From VFMC01 sp046331225 (GTDB lineage Bacteria; Actinomycetota; Acidimicrobiia; Acidimicrobiales; Ilumatobacteraceae): a DNA stretch of 64,000 nucleotides. The DNA is taken from contig JAXLRF010000011.1 of NCBI GenBank assembly GCA_046331225.1, forward strand, positions 1-64,000. Reading direction: 5' to 3'. Of this stretch, positions 56,041 to 62,907 are shown piece after piece (position 1 is the first letter of the stretch; every line of letters begins with the position of its first letter). A model generated the notes under the pieces. That model saw only the letters and a list, made by a program, of their open reading frames with translations. It searched no databases and was not told the origin of the DNA. The translations under genes and the position numbers were made by a program.

Positions 56041-56438
56041 CAGCGTCGACGGCGACGTGCGAGGAGTCGTGAGAGTCGGGTGGCGATGTCCTCGAGTGAC
56101 GCGTTGGTCGAGGCGATCCAGATGACGAGGTCGTAGACGTCGTCGTTGGAGATCTTGGATGCGTTGAACCCGTTGAGCTCGAGGAACACGGCCGTGGCGA
56201 GCCAGCCGAGCCGCTTGTTGCCGTCGACGAGCGCGTGGTTGTTGACGATCGATTGCAGCAGCGCAGCTGCCTTCGTGATGACGTCCGGGTAGGCGTCGTA
56301 GCCGAACGCCGTTGCCTGAGGTCGGGCTGCGGCTGATCCAAGGAGGCCGACGTCGCGGATCGGTGGTGGATCGCCGAGCAGCGCGCGGGCGAGATCGATG
56401 AGGTCGTCGAGGTCGAGGTACTCGACCGGATCGTTCAT
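56040..56438 (-). CDS. doc: Doc-family toxin (Fic/Doc)
   Basis: 132 aa, ATG 56438 overlapping the antitoxin stop (ATGA). The Fic motif reads HALVDGNKRLGW, matching HxFx(D/E)GNKR with catalytic His. Doc kinases phosphorylate EF-Tu. N-terminus EYLDLDDLIDLARALLG is typical. Intact. Confidence 0.88.
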   Translation of the reverse strand: MNDPVEYLDLDDLIDLARALLGDPPPIRDVGLLGSAAARPQATAFGYDAYPDVITKAAALLQSIVNNHALVDGNKRLGWLATAVFLELNGFNASKISNDDVYDLVIWIASTNASLEDIATRLSRLLARRRRR

Positions 56439-56638
56439 TCGCCGAGGCGACGCAGCGCGTCGGCGTGGCGGTCCATCACGAGCGCGGCTGCCGACGAGAC
56501 GCGGTCGCGGTGCGCGCCCCTGGCAACGAACTCGCGCACGGCGCGCCTGGCCGCTTCCTGCATCGAGATGCCCTCTGCCTCGGCGCGCTCGCGAAGGGCG
56601 TCCTGTTCGCTGTCCGTCAGTCGAAGGGTCATGGCCAT
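56435..56638 (-). CDS. Ribbon-helix-helix antitoxin of the Doc pair
   Basis: 67 aa. MAMTLRLTDSEQDALRERAE then GISMQEAARRAVREFV, a CopG/Arc-like RHH domain; C-terminal helix probably neutralises Doc. This pairs Doc with an RHH protein rather than classical Phd. Confidence 0.8.
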   Translation of the reverse strand: MAMTLRLTDSEQDALRERAEAEGISMQEAARRAVREFVARGAHRDRVSSAAALVMDRHADALRRLGE

Positions 56639-56662
56639 CGGCGCATGGTATCAGTCCGATAC

Positions 56663-56705
56663 CGCACACATCTGCCGATCAGCTCGGGGTCACCTTCGCC
56701 AGCGT
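56663..56705 (+). repeat. attC-like site, diverged (plus)
   Basis: GCACACATCTGCCGATCAGC; second arm weak. Lies just upstream of the antitoxin start on the other strand. Confidence 0.4.
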
Positions 56706-56758
56706 GCCCGTGCCGTTCGTCGGCTCTGAGGGACTGAGCCGCTGGCAAACTGACTCGT

Positions 56759-57217
56759 GTGGACCGCGACGCCTTGCTCTGCGAGTTGACACTCGACGGT
56801 CGGCGAGAGGCGGTCCTTGCGCTCGTACCGATTGAGGAGGTGGCCCGCCAGTGGGTGGTCTACACGGCGCGTGAAGCCGAGAACGACGATGTAGACGACC
56901 CTCAGCACTGGCCGCTTTGGTTCCGGTACGAGTGCCTACGCAACGACGACGACTGTCGAGAGTTCCTCGTCGCACTCACCAACGCGCCTGGAGCAGACGC
57001 TGTCGCGCACGTCATCGGCGCGGGCTTGATGGAGGACACGCTGCGCTTCGACGAAGCTGGACTGACATGAGTTGAGTCCCACGCGGCGTCGAATCCGACG
57101 TTCCAAGCCGCGCTTCGATCGGCGCGAATCCCTTCCGCCGTCCCCGAACACATCCACGTTCGACTCCACCAAGCAGCGGGGCACCCGCCGAAGCGCTGGG
57201 GCAAGTTCGACCCGTGA
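56759..57217 (+). pseudogene. DUF6869-like protein with in-frame TGA
   Basis: GTG 56759. WPLWFRYECLRNDDDCREFL and VAHVIGAGLMEDTLRF fit DUF6869-type proteins (GAGxxED). A TGA at 57068-57070 stops the frame, yet the same frame continues as NPTFQAALRSARIPSAVPEH and HPPKRWGKFDP to 57217, matching the expected C-terminus. Either a nonsense mutation or a real 103-aa short form. Confidence 0.5.
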
Positions 57218-57219
57218 CC

Positions 57220-57291
57220 GAACAGCCAGAACTGCCGATCGGCACAGCCTGATTCCTTGCGTTCGCCGTCCGGTCCGTGCACTATGCGCCC
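57220..57291 (+). repeat. attC-like site, full length (plus)
   Basis: CAGAACTGCCGATCGGCACA, GATTCCTTGCGTTCGCCG, TCCGGTCCGTGCACTATGCG. Strong copy. Confidence 0.8.
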
Positions 57292-57328
57292 GTGACGAAG
57301 CCAAGCCCCTCAATCGTCTGCGCGTGAG

Positions 57329-57520
57329 TTGAACTACTGGTTTGGGGTCGGGTTGCTGTTCGCAGCGGTGGGCGTCCTCTACTACGCGATGGGCAAAGCA
57401 GCACGCAGGCGAGTAGATCGACTTGAAGGCCTGGCTGGGGCAGCCGTGGGCATCGGTTACGTCTTTCCGGTCCTCGGTGCCGTGTTCATGGTCGTTGGTC
57501 TGGTGGAGATGGCGCGATAG
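57329..57520 (+). CDS. 63-aa membrane protein
   Basis: TTG start at 57329. Two helices NYWFGVGLLFAAVGVLYYAM and GYVFPVLGAVFMVVGLVEMA. Exactly one gene between two attC-like sites. No family recognised. Confidence 0.55.
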   Translation: MNYWFGVGLLFAAVGVLYYAMGKAARRRVDRLEGLAGAAVGIGYVFPVLGAVFMVVGLVEMAR

Positions 57521-57523
57521 CCA

Positions 57524-57582
57524 TCAGCGCGGAACTGCCGATAGGGCGTGCACAGGCAGCCGGAATGGTTCATGATGCGACC
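57524..57582 (+). repeat. attC-like site (plus)
   Basis: CAGCGCGGAACTGCCGATAG, outer arm near CATGATGCGACC. Confidence 0.6.
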
Positions 57583-57738
57583 GTGCGACGGAGCAGGCTC
57601 TGCAGACCGATGGCGGTGGCCGCCCTTCTGCTCGTGACGGCACCACTGACCTCATGCTCGTCCGATGAAGACTGCAGAGGTTCAGCGACGTGGAACGAGA
57701 GCACCGCGAGCTGCGGCCCGTCCCCCTCGACCACCTGA
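57583..57738 (+). CDS. 51-aa lipoprotein
   Basis: GTG 57583, immediately after the attC-like site. RRSRLCRPMAVAALLLVTAP then LTSC lipobox (Cys 25) and a 26-residue Ser/Thr/Cys tail. Short but with a complete lipoprotein signal and perfect cassette placement. Confidence 0.55.
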   Translation: MRRSRLCRPMAVAALLLVTAPLTSCSSDEDCRGSATWNESTASCGPSPSTT

Positions 57739-57812
57739 GCGGCGATCCGATTTGCCGCTCGGCTCGGGGTTGATGCCTTGCGCTCGCCGCCCGGTCTGGG
57801 CACTCGGCGCTC
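57739..57812 (+). repeat. attC-like site, full length (plus)
   Basis: GATTTGCCGCTCGGCTCGGG, GATGCCTTGCGCTCGCCG, CCCGGTCTGGGCACTCGGCG. Strong copy; begins at the lipoprotein stop. Confidence 0.8.
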
Positions 57813-57861
57813 TCGGGAGTCGGCCAGCAGAGGGTTCCCTCGTCGGTGTCAAACTGTGACG

Positions 57862-58231
57862 ATGAGCGAGGAGCATCGCCGGGCGATCCTGTCTGAATTG
57901 GTGGACCGTGAGCCGCTGTTCCACCGGCCCGAGCTGGGAACGAGTCGGGTGGACTTCGAGGCGATGACGGCGCCCTGATTTCTGGGAGGTGGGGGCCTCT
58001 GGCGCCGTCTACGACCGCGAGTACGTCTGGACGGTGCTGTCGCAGCGATACGAAGCTGGACTGCCCGATCAGTGGGAGACGCGTGACTTCGCCCTTCGCG
58101 CACTCGGACCGAGCGTGTATCTCCTGACGTATCAACTCCGTCAGGGCAGCCGCGTCACCCGGCGTGTGACGGTCTGGGAGCACGTATCGACCGGCTGGCG
58201 AGTCATTTGCCACCAGGGAACCCCCGCCTGA
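57862..58231 (+). pseudogene. NTF2-like (DUF4440-type) protein, one frameshift
   Basis: MSEEHRRAILSELVDREPLF through SRVDFEAMTAP, then after a single-base slip near 57975 DFWEVGASGAVYDREYVWTV, LRALGPSVYLLTYQLRQGSR and VWEHVSTGWRVICHQGTP. This is the DUF4440/NTF2-like fold. One extra base restores a ~122-aa protein. Confidence 0.65.
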
Positions 58232-58236
58232 GAAGC

Positions 58237-58311
58237 ACGGCGCCGAACTGCCGATCGGGCGCGACCGTCGATGGCTTGCGTGAGGTCCGGCCACGAGGCA
58301 ATCTGCGCTCC
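58237..58311 (+). repeat. attC-like site (plus)
   Basis: GGCGCCGAACTGCCGATCGG, GATGGCTTGCG, outer arm ending AATCTGCGCTCC. Confidence 0.72.
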
Positions 58312-58848
58312 TTGTCGACGGAGCCAGCTCTGAGTCCGGTGGCCCTCGTGGTCTTCGCCGCTGATCCAAAGCGGCTTGGCGCGTTGGACGTTGCCCTCGG
58401 GCCGTGCGTTCCGAAGCCGGGGCGATGTAAGGCCCTCGTCTCGCCGCTCAACCAAGACCTCGGCGAGACGGTGGAGCAGGCAAGTGCCCTCTTCACGGCA
58501 CTCACGGGCGAGCCGGCCGGAGCCGTGCTCGAAGTCGACTCGGAGAACGGCACAGGCGTGCTTCATCGGTGCACCGACGTTTTCCTGAACGCAATGGCAG
58601 ACCGCTCGGAACTGCTGTTGGCGATGACCGATCTCGACGTGCTTGACCGTGAACTCGACCGCTTGAGTGACGCCTGGATGCGCGCTGCTACGTGGCCACC
58701 TCAGTACGTGTCGGTCAAGAATCGACTCCAGCGGATCCACCTCGCCCGCGTGGCGCGGTCTAAGGGCCAGACGGTGTACTTCTGGTTCGGTCCGAGCGTC
58801 GAAATGCGGGGGGTCGTGGCAGGCTCGGGCCCCTACCCGACCAGGTAG
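58312..58848 (+). CDS. 178-aa hypothetical cassette protein
   Basis: TTG 58312, the first base after the attC-like site (upstream frame runs through the repeat, so it is not chosen). VALVVFAADPKRLGALDVAL, VEQASALFTALTGEPAGAVL, RSELLLAMTDLDVLDRELDR. Mixed alpha/beta, intact; family not recognised. Confidence 0.6.
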   Translation: MSTEPALSPVALVVFAADPKRLGALDVALGPCVPKPGRCKALVSPLNQDLGETVEQASALFTALTGEPAGAVLEVDSENGTGVLHRCTDVFLNAMADRSELLLAMTDLDVLDRELDRLSDAWMRAATWPPQYVSVKNRLQRIHLARVARSKGQTVYFWFGPSVEMRGVVAGSGPYPTR

Positions 58849-58905
58849 CGCAGAGCTGCCGATCTGTCGCGTGCGGAAGCCGGCCCGGGCTGGCCTCTTG
58901 AGATG
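58846..58905 (+). repeat. attC-like site, last of the array (plus)
   Basis: TAGCGCAGAGCTGCCGATCT; second arm diverged. Stop codon of the preceding gene is its first triplet. Confidence 0.6.
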
Positions 58906-58910
58906 CAGGA

Positions 58911-58938
58911 TCACCCGCTGGCCTCGGCCAGCGGGTGA
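58911..58938. repeat. Perfect 12-bp palindrome with CTCG loop
   Basis: TCACCCGCTGGC and GCCAGCGGGTGA around CTCG. No T-run, so not clearly a terminator; between the last attC-like site and a lone element end. Confidence 0.7.
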
Positions 58939-58954
58939 CGTGCCCCGACGCCTC

Positions 58955-59000
58955 GATTACCGGAATAACCCGATGGCGAGGTGATGATCACCGGAATAAC
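58955..59000. repeat. Lone end of a third two-recombinase element
   Basis: GATTACCGGAATAAC at 58955-58969 and GATCACCGGAATAAC at 58986-59000, 16 bases apart, the same double motif as in copies A and B. No recombinase sequence follows. Confidence 0.75.
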
Positions 59001-59019
59001 GCGAGAGATCTCCCGGGGG

Positions 59020-59391
59020 TCAGGGTTGCATCGGCAACGCCCGGACTCGAATCCGATCGTTGTCGAACACTACGACGGCGCCTGCTTCGAGGTCGGCCTC
59101 GACTGTCGAAAGGTTCATGAGGAGCAGTGCGGCGATCTGGCCTGCGCGTCGCTGGCCTTGACGCCGGAAGAGCACGACCGAAGGCGACGCGGCGTTCGAT
59201 GCGGCGAGAAGCTCGCCGAAGTCGGTGTCGCCGGAGATGAGCACCCGTCCGGTCTCGGCTGCGGTCTCGAGCACCTTGCTGTCGGGAGCGGACTTCAGGC
59301 CGATGTCCCGCGCATGGACGACGTCGTGGCCCGCTGCGACGATGAGATCGACGAGGACGGGCGATTGGTTCTCGTCGAGGAGGAACTTCAC
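59020..59391 (-). CDS. DUF5615 PIN-like toxin
   Basis: 123 aa from GTG 59391, overlapping the DUF433 stop (GTGA). VKFLLDENQSPVLVDLIVAA, GHDVVHARDIGL and VLISGDTDFGELL are the acidic PIN-like motifs (D6, E7, D72-D74). Presumed RNase toxin. Intact. Confidence 0.82.
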   Translation of the reverse strand: MKFLLDENQSPVLVDLIVAAGHDVVHARDIGLKSAPDSKVLETAAETGRVLISGDTDFGELLAASNAASPSVVLFRRQGQRRAGQIAALLLMNLSTVEADLEAGAVVVFDNDRIRVRALPMQP

Positions 59392-59618
59392 GCAGGTCGG
59401 CGGAGCGGGAGCTCGCGCTCCTGCACCGCAAGAGCGGCATACCGAAGGCACTCGGCGATGTCGTCGGGTTCGAGGTCCGGGTGTTCTTCCGTGATCTCCG
59501 AGACCGTCATCCCGTCGGCGACCATGGCGACGACGGACGCCACCGGGAAACGCAGGTCACGCACACACGGCACGCCGCCCATGCGCTCCGGGTCAACGGA
59601 GATCCGGTCGAAGGTCAC
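59388..59618 (-). CDS. DUF433 antitoxin
   Basis: 76 aa, GTG 59618. FDRISVDPERMGGVPCVRDL and DGMTVSEITEEHPDLEPDDI are DUF433 signatures (HTH-containing). Commonly paired with DUF5615 toxins. Last island genes before attR. Confidence 0.82.
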   Translation of the reverse strand: MTFDRISVDPERMGGVPCVRDLRFPVASVVAMVADGMTVSEITEEHPDLEPDDIAECLRYAALAVQERELPLRRPA

Positions 59619-59722
59619 GAGGCAAGGCTACTCATGGCCACCACTGCGAGTCCGCCGATTGAGCATCGGATGGTGAGCCTGGCGCGGCTGCCGTTCGCCT
59701 CCCCGTAGGACTCCGTTGGTCT

Positions 59723-59743
59723 TGCCGCGAATTCTGCCGCGAA
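59723..59743 (+). promoter_or_regulatory. Paired TGCCGCGAA sites near attR
   Basis: Two direct copies 12 bases apart start to start, 104 bases inside attR; equivalent to the pair beside attL. Confidence 0.55.
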
Positions 59744-59847
59744 ACGTGCTGGGACGTATTGGTACCAGCTGTACTCTTTGGCCCGTCGGACCTGCTCTGA
59801 GCAGGCACGATGGGATCAACCAGTACACGTTGGTGCGGGACTGAAGC

Positions 59848-59892
59848 GACTTTTAATCCGTTGGTTCTGGGTTCGAGTCCCAGAGGGGGCAC
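59848..59892 (+). repeat. attR: 3' fragment of tRNA-Lys
   Basis: Direct repeat of 31895-31939. The D-arm and acceptor 5' strand are missing, so this is not a tRNA gene. Confidence 0.93.
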
Positions 59893-60005
59893 CACGAATG
59901 TCCAGCGCAGAGGCGCAGCGCTCGCACGAGCGGAGACGATGCCGGCGCCATCCGACGTAGAGCTGCACCAGCAGGCTCGGGCATTCGTCGGCAGCTCGGC
60001 TCGGT

Positions 60006-60323
60006 TCAGTCGAGCCCGAGGACGACGACGAGGGCGTCATCGACCGACCACATCTCCTCCGCCGTGAGCCTGCCGACCCGCCGACCGAGACGCTGCACGT
60101 CCACCGCACCCAACTGCTCGACCAAGACTCGTGTGCGTCCGCCGGCAACCTCGACCTCTGGCCGGAACGACGCGGGCTTGGCACTTCGAGACGTCGGCGC
60201 AACGACGACGACAGATCTGGGCAGCATCACGTCGGACTGGACCACGACCCCGTATCGCTCGCCCTGCTGCTCGCGGCCCACGCCCTTGGGGACCTTGAAG
60301 CGGTGGACGTCACCCCGCTGCAC
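60006..60323 (-). CDS. MazF/PemK-type toxin
   Basis: 105 aa, GTG 60323. MQRGDVHRFKVPKGVGREQQ, then RYGVVVQSDVMLPRSVVVVA and TRVLVEQLGAVDVQRLG, the PemK/MazF beta-barrel; Arg and Thr of the active site are in place. mRNA interferase. Overlaps the antitoxin by 14 bases. Confidence 0.85.
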   Translation of the reverse strand: MQRGDVHRFKVPKGVGREQQGERYGVVVQSDVMLPRSVVVVAPTSRSAKPASFRPEVEVAGGRTRVLVEQLGAVDVQRLGRRVGRLTAEEMWSVDDALVVVLGLD

Positions 60324-60549
60324 GCACCGACTCCATCAACGACGCCACAGCGAGCATCTCTTCCCGATCGTCCTCGTCGGCCTCGAGCGCAGCGACCTCC
60401 GCAGCCAGCTGGCTGCGCCGGCGCATCCGGTCAGCCGATGCGAGCAAGGAAGAACGGATCGCTTCGGACCGGCTCATACCAGTCGATTCCAGAAGCCGCA
60501 ACGCGCGCTCCGCCTCGTCATCCAATCGCACCGAGATCGCCTTCGCCAT
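60310..60549 (-). CDS. RHH antitoxin of the MazF pair
   Basis: 79 aa from ATG 60549. AKAISVRLDDEAERALRLLE and GMSRSEAIRSSLLASADRM form a ribbon-helix-helix domain; acidic C-terminal helix. Lies outside attR. Confidence 0.8.
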   Translation of the reverse strand: MAKAISVRLDDEAERALRLLESTGMSRSEAIRSSLLASADRMRRRSQLAAEVAALEADEDDREEMLAVASLMESVRAAG

Positions 60550-60605
60550 GCAGCGAGTATGACGGAACGTGATACATCCCACAACCGCAAGCGGCGCAGC
60601 TCGAC

Positions 60606-60710
60606 ATGGAGTACGACCCTGCTCCGCCGTTCCGGAGCGGTCACCCTCGCAGCGCGCCGACCAGGTGTACACCTGGCTGAAGGGCATGCACGACGGCATG
60701 CTCGGCTGAG
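60606..60710 (+). pseudogene. Remnant of a DJ-1/PfpI-family gene
   Basis: MEYDPAPPFRSGHPRSAP resembles the C-terminal region of PfpI-like amidotransferases; in the next frame DQVYTWLKGMHDGMLG ends with TGA. Nothing upstream resembles the rest of the gene. Confidence 0.4.
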
Positions 60711-60816
60711 CACGCCGCGACAGATCCTCCGACGGCCGGGAACTCGGGGCGTGCACGCGACGACCTGAGGGCAACACCGACTCACCGAGGGGCCGACGGA
60801 CGGCCCGGGGACCCCG

Positions 60817-62349
60817 ATGACTGCGCTCACCTACGCCGATGGCGGCTCCGCCGCCACGCCCGTGCGCACCTCCGCCGCCGAGGAGGCCAGCCGCCGCTGG
60901 CGGTCGATCTGGCGACTGCACTTCTACGCCGGGATGATCTCGATGCCGTTCATTCTGCTGATGGCGCTGACCGGACTGGTGATCCTGTACACCCAGCCGA
61001 TCGAGGATCTGACCCAGGGCGACATCCGCACCGTCGAGCCGGCGGGCGAGATGATCTCGCTCGACCAGCAGGAGGCGAACGTCGAGGCTGCGTACCCCGA
61101 CGGCACGGTGCTCGACGTCACCCCACCCGGCGACACCGACCGTGCCACCCGCTTCTTCGTCGACGACGGCAGCGTGAACGGCATGCACGTGTTCGTGAAC
61201 CCGTACTCCGGGGAGATCACCGGCGAGGTGAAGCCGAGCAGCGGCATCATCGGCCTGTCGAATCGGCTGCACGGCTACCTCAACAACGACACGCGGATGA
61301 TCTCGTTGCCGACGATCTCGGCGCTGTGGGACGACGGGCCCGTGTGGCGCGACTACGTGATCGGCGACCTGATCCTCGAAGTGCTCGGGGTGTGGACGCT
61401 GGTGCTGATGGCCTCGGGTCTGTACCTGTGGTGGCCGCGGAAGTCGGCCGCGAGCGAGGGCAGCCATGGCAGGCGACGGCTCTTCTCGGTGCGATGGAAC
61501 ACCAAGGGTCGCGCCAAGTGGCGCGACCTGCACGGCCTCGCCGGGGTGCTGATGATGGTGATGCTGTTGGTGACGATCGTGTCGGGCGAGGCGTGGTCGA
61601 CGTACTGGTCGCAGAACTTCAACTCGTTCGCCGACAAGGTGTCGCCCGGTGAGCCGGTCGACCAGCCCAACAGCACCTCACGAGTGCGAGGCGACCTCGA
61701 CCGCTTCGGGAACCAGATCCCCTGGGCCTCGGGTGACTACCCGATCCCGGCCAGCTACGCGCCGGCCGCGCTCGACGGCTCGACCGCTGCGCCGCTGTCG
61801 CTCGACGCGGTCGCGAAGGTCGCGGTCGAGGAGGGCATGAAGCCGGGCTACACGATCTCGTTCCCGGCCAACGAGACCGACGAGGCGGGCAACCCGGTGT
61901 ACGGCTCGTTCGCGCTGTACAACTCGTGGCCGCGCAAGACCGGCGAAGCCCGCGAGGTGTTCGTCGACCAGTTCACCGGCGAGAAGCTCGCCGAGCAGTC
62001 CGTGTACGGCTGGGGCGCGGTCGCCCGCGGCATGGACACCCTCGTCAGCACGCACATGGGCACGCAGCTCGGGATCTTCTCCCGGATCCTGATGACCGCC
62101 CTGTGCGTCCTCGCGATCTGGTCGGTGATCAGCGCGTTCGTCATGTACTGGAAGCGCCGCCGGCCCGGCAGCGCCGGCCTGCCCCGGCGTCCCCGCGACG
62201 TGCATCTCTCGAAGCGGCTGGTGTGGATCGCCGTCGTGATCGGCATCATCTATCCCCAATGGGCAGTGAGCGCGCTGATCGTCCTGGGACTCGACAAGTT
62301 CGTCATCCATCGCGTGCGTCCGCTGAAGCGGGCGTTCGGGCAGGCATGA
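60817..62349 (+). CDS. PepSY-associated membrane protein
   Basis: 510 aa. RRWRSIWRLHFYAGMISMPF is the N-terminal PepSY_TM signature with the conserved His; helices near 35, 195-215, 245 and the C-terminus; two extracellular PepSY-like domains (LYTQPIEDL; VFVDQFTGEKL). Related proteins are iron/siderophore-reducing flavin-independent reductases or of unknown role. The stop overlaps the PCuAC start (ATGA). Confidence 0.85.
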   Translation: MTALTYADGGSAATPVRTSAAEEASRRWRSIWRLHFYAGMISMPFILLMALTGLVILYTQPIEDLTQGDIRTVEPAGEMISLDQQEANVEAAYPDGTVLDVTPPGDTDRATRFFVDDGSVNGMHVFVNPYSGEITGEVKPSSGIIGLSNRLHGYLNNDTRMISLPTISALWDDGPVWRDYVIGDLILEVLGVWTLVLMASGLYLWWPRKSAASEGSHGRRRLFSVRWNTKGRAKWRDLHGLAGVLMMVMLLVTIVSGEAWSTYWSQNFNSFADKVSPGEPVDQPNSTSRVRGDLDRFGNQIPWASGDYPIPASYAPAALDGSTAAPLSLDAVAKVAVEEGMKPGYTISFPANETDEAGNPVYGSFALYNSWPRKTGEAREVFVDQFTGEKLAEQSVYGWGAVARGMDTLVSTHMGTQLGIFSRILMTALCVLAIWSVISAFVMYWKRRRPGSAGLPRRPRDVHLSKRLVWIAVVIGIIYPQWAVSALIVLGLDKFVIHRVRPLKRAFGQA

Positions 62350-62858
62350 CCCGAGCACGCGTGGCGGTGGCCGTGGTGCTCGCCGCCGCGACCCTGGCTG
62401 CGTGCGGCGGCGGTGACGACACGCCGGTCACCTTCGGTGCGTCCGGAGCCTGGAGCCGGCCCACGCCGGGCGGCGCCACCAACGGCGTGCTGTACGTGAC
62501 CGTCACGAGCGACGTCGCCGACGCGCTGGTCGCCGTCGACGTGCCCGCCGACGTGGCCGGCACGGTCGAGCTGCACACCACGATGTCGGGCGACGACGGC
62601 AGCGGGCACTCGCACGGCGCCACCGCAGGTGGCGGCGACTCGGGCGGCACCGAGCCGGTCATGACCATGGAACCGGTCGACTCGCTGCCGATCGAGGCCG
62701 GTGGCACGCTGGTGCTCGAGCCGGGAGGCAACCACGCCATGCTGCTCGACCTGCCCGAGCCGCTCACCGACGGCGAGCGCTACACGGCCACACTGCGTTT
62801 CGAGTCCGGTCGCAGCCTCGACGTCGACGTCGTCGTGGCCGACAACCCACCGGGCTGA
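62346..62858 (+). CDS. PCuAC copper chaperone lipoprotein
   Basis: 170 aa. Lipobox TLAACG (Cys 20); the PCuAC motif is spread over ELHTTM, VMTMEPVD and GGNHAMLLDL (His and Met ligands), with an extra His-rich insert SGHSHG. Delivers Cu(I), e.g. to cytochrome oxidase CuA. Co-translated with the PepSY protein, suggesting a metal-handling operon. Confidence 0.87.
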   Translation: MTRARVAVAVVLAAATLAACGGGDDTPVTFGASGAWSRPTPGGATNGVLYVTVTSDVADALVAVDVPADVAGTVELHTTMSGDDGSGHSHGATAGGGDSGGTEPVMTMEPVDSLPIEAGGTLVLEPGGNHAMLLDLPEPLTDGERYTATLRFESGRSLDVDVVVADNPPG

Positions 62859-62907
62859 ACGGTCGGGTTCCTCGACACCGAGCCGCGGTCGGGGACGATT
62901 CCCGGCC

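Larger units (their letters stand above)
31895..59892. mobile_element. tRNA-Lys-integrated mobilizable island, ~28 kb
   Basis: Bounded by the 45-bp att repeats, with integrase, excisionase-like protein and MobF relaxase at the left end, and a mosaic of small cargo genes, attC-like sites and nested elements in the body. No coupling protein, VirB4 or replication gene was recognised. Confidence 0.88.

Noticed and set aside
59848..59892. Second tRNA-Lys gene
   Set aside because: Only the 3' 45 bases are present; no D-arm or 5' acceptor strand. It is attR.
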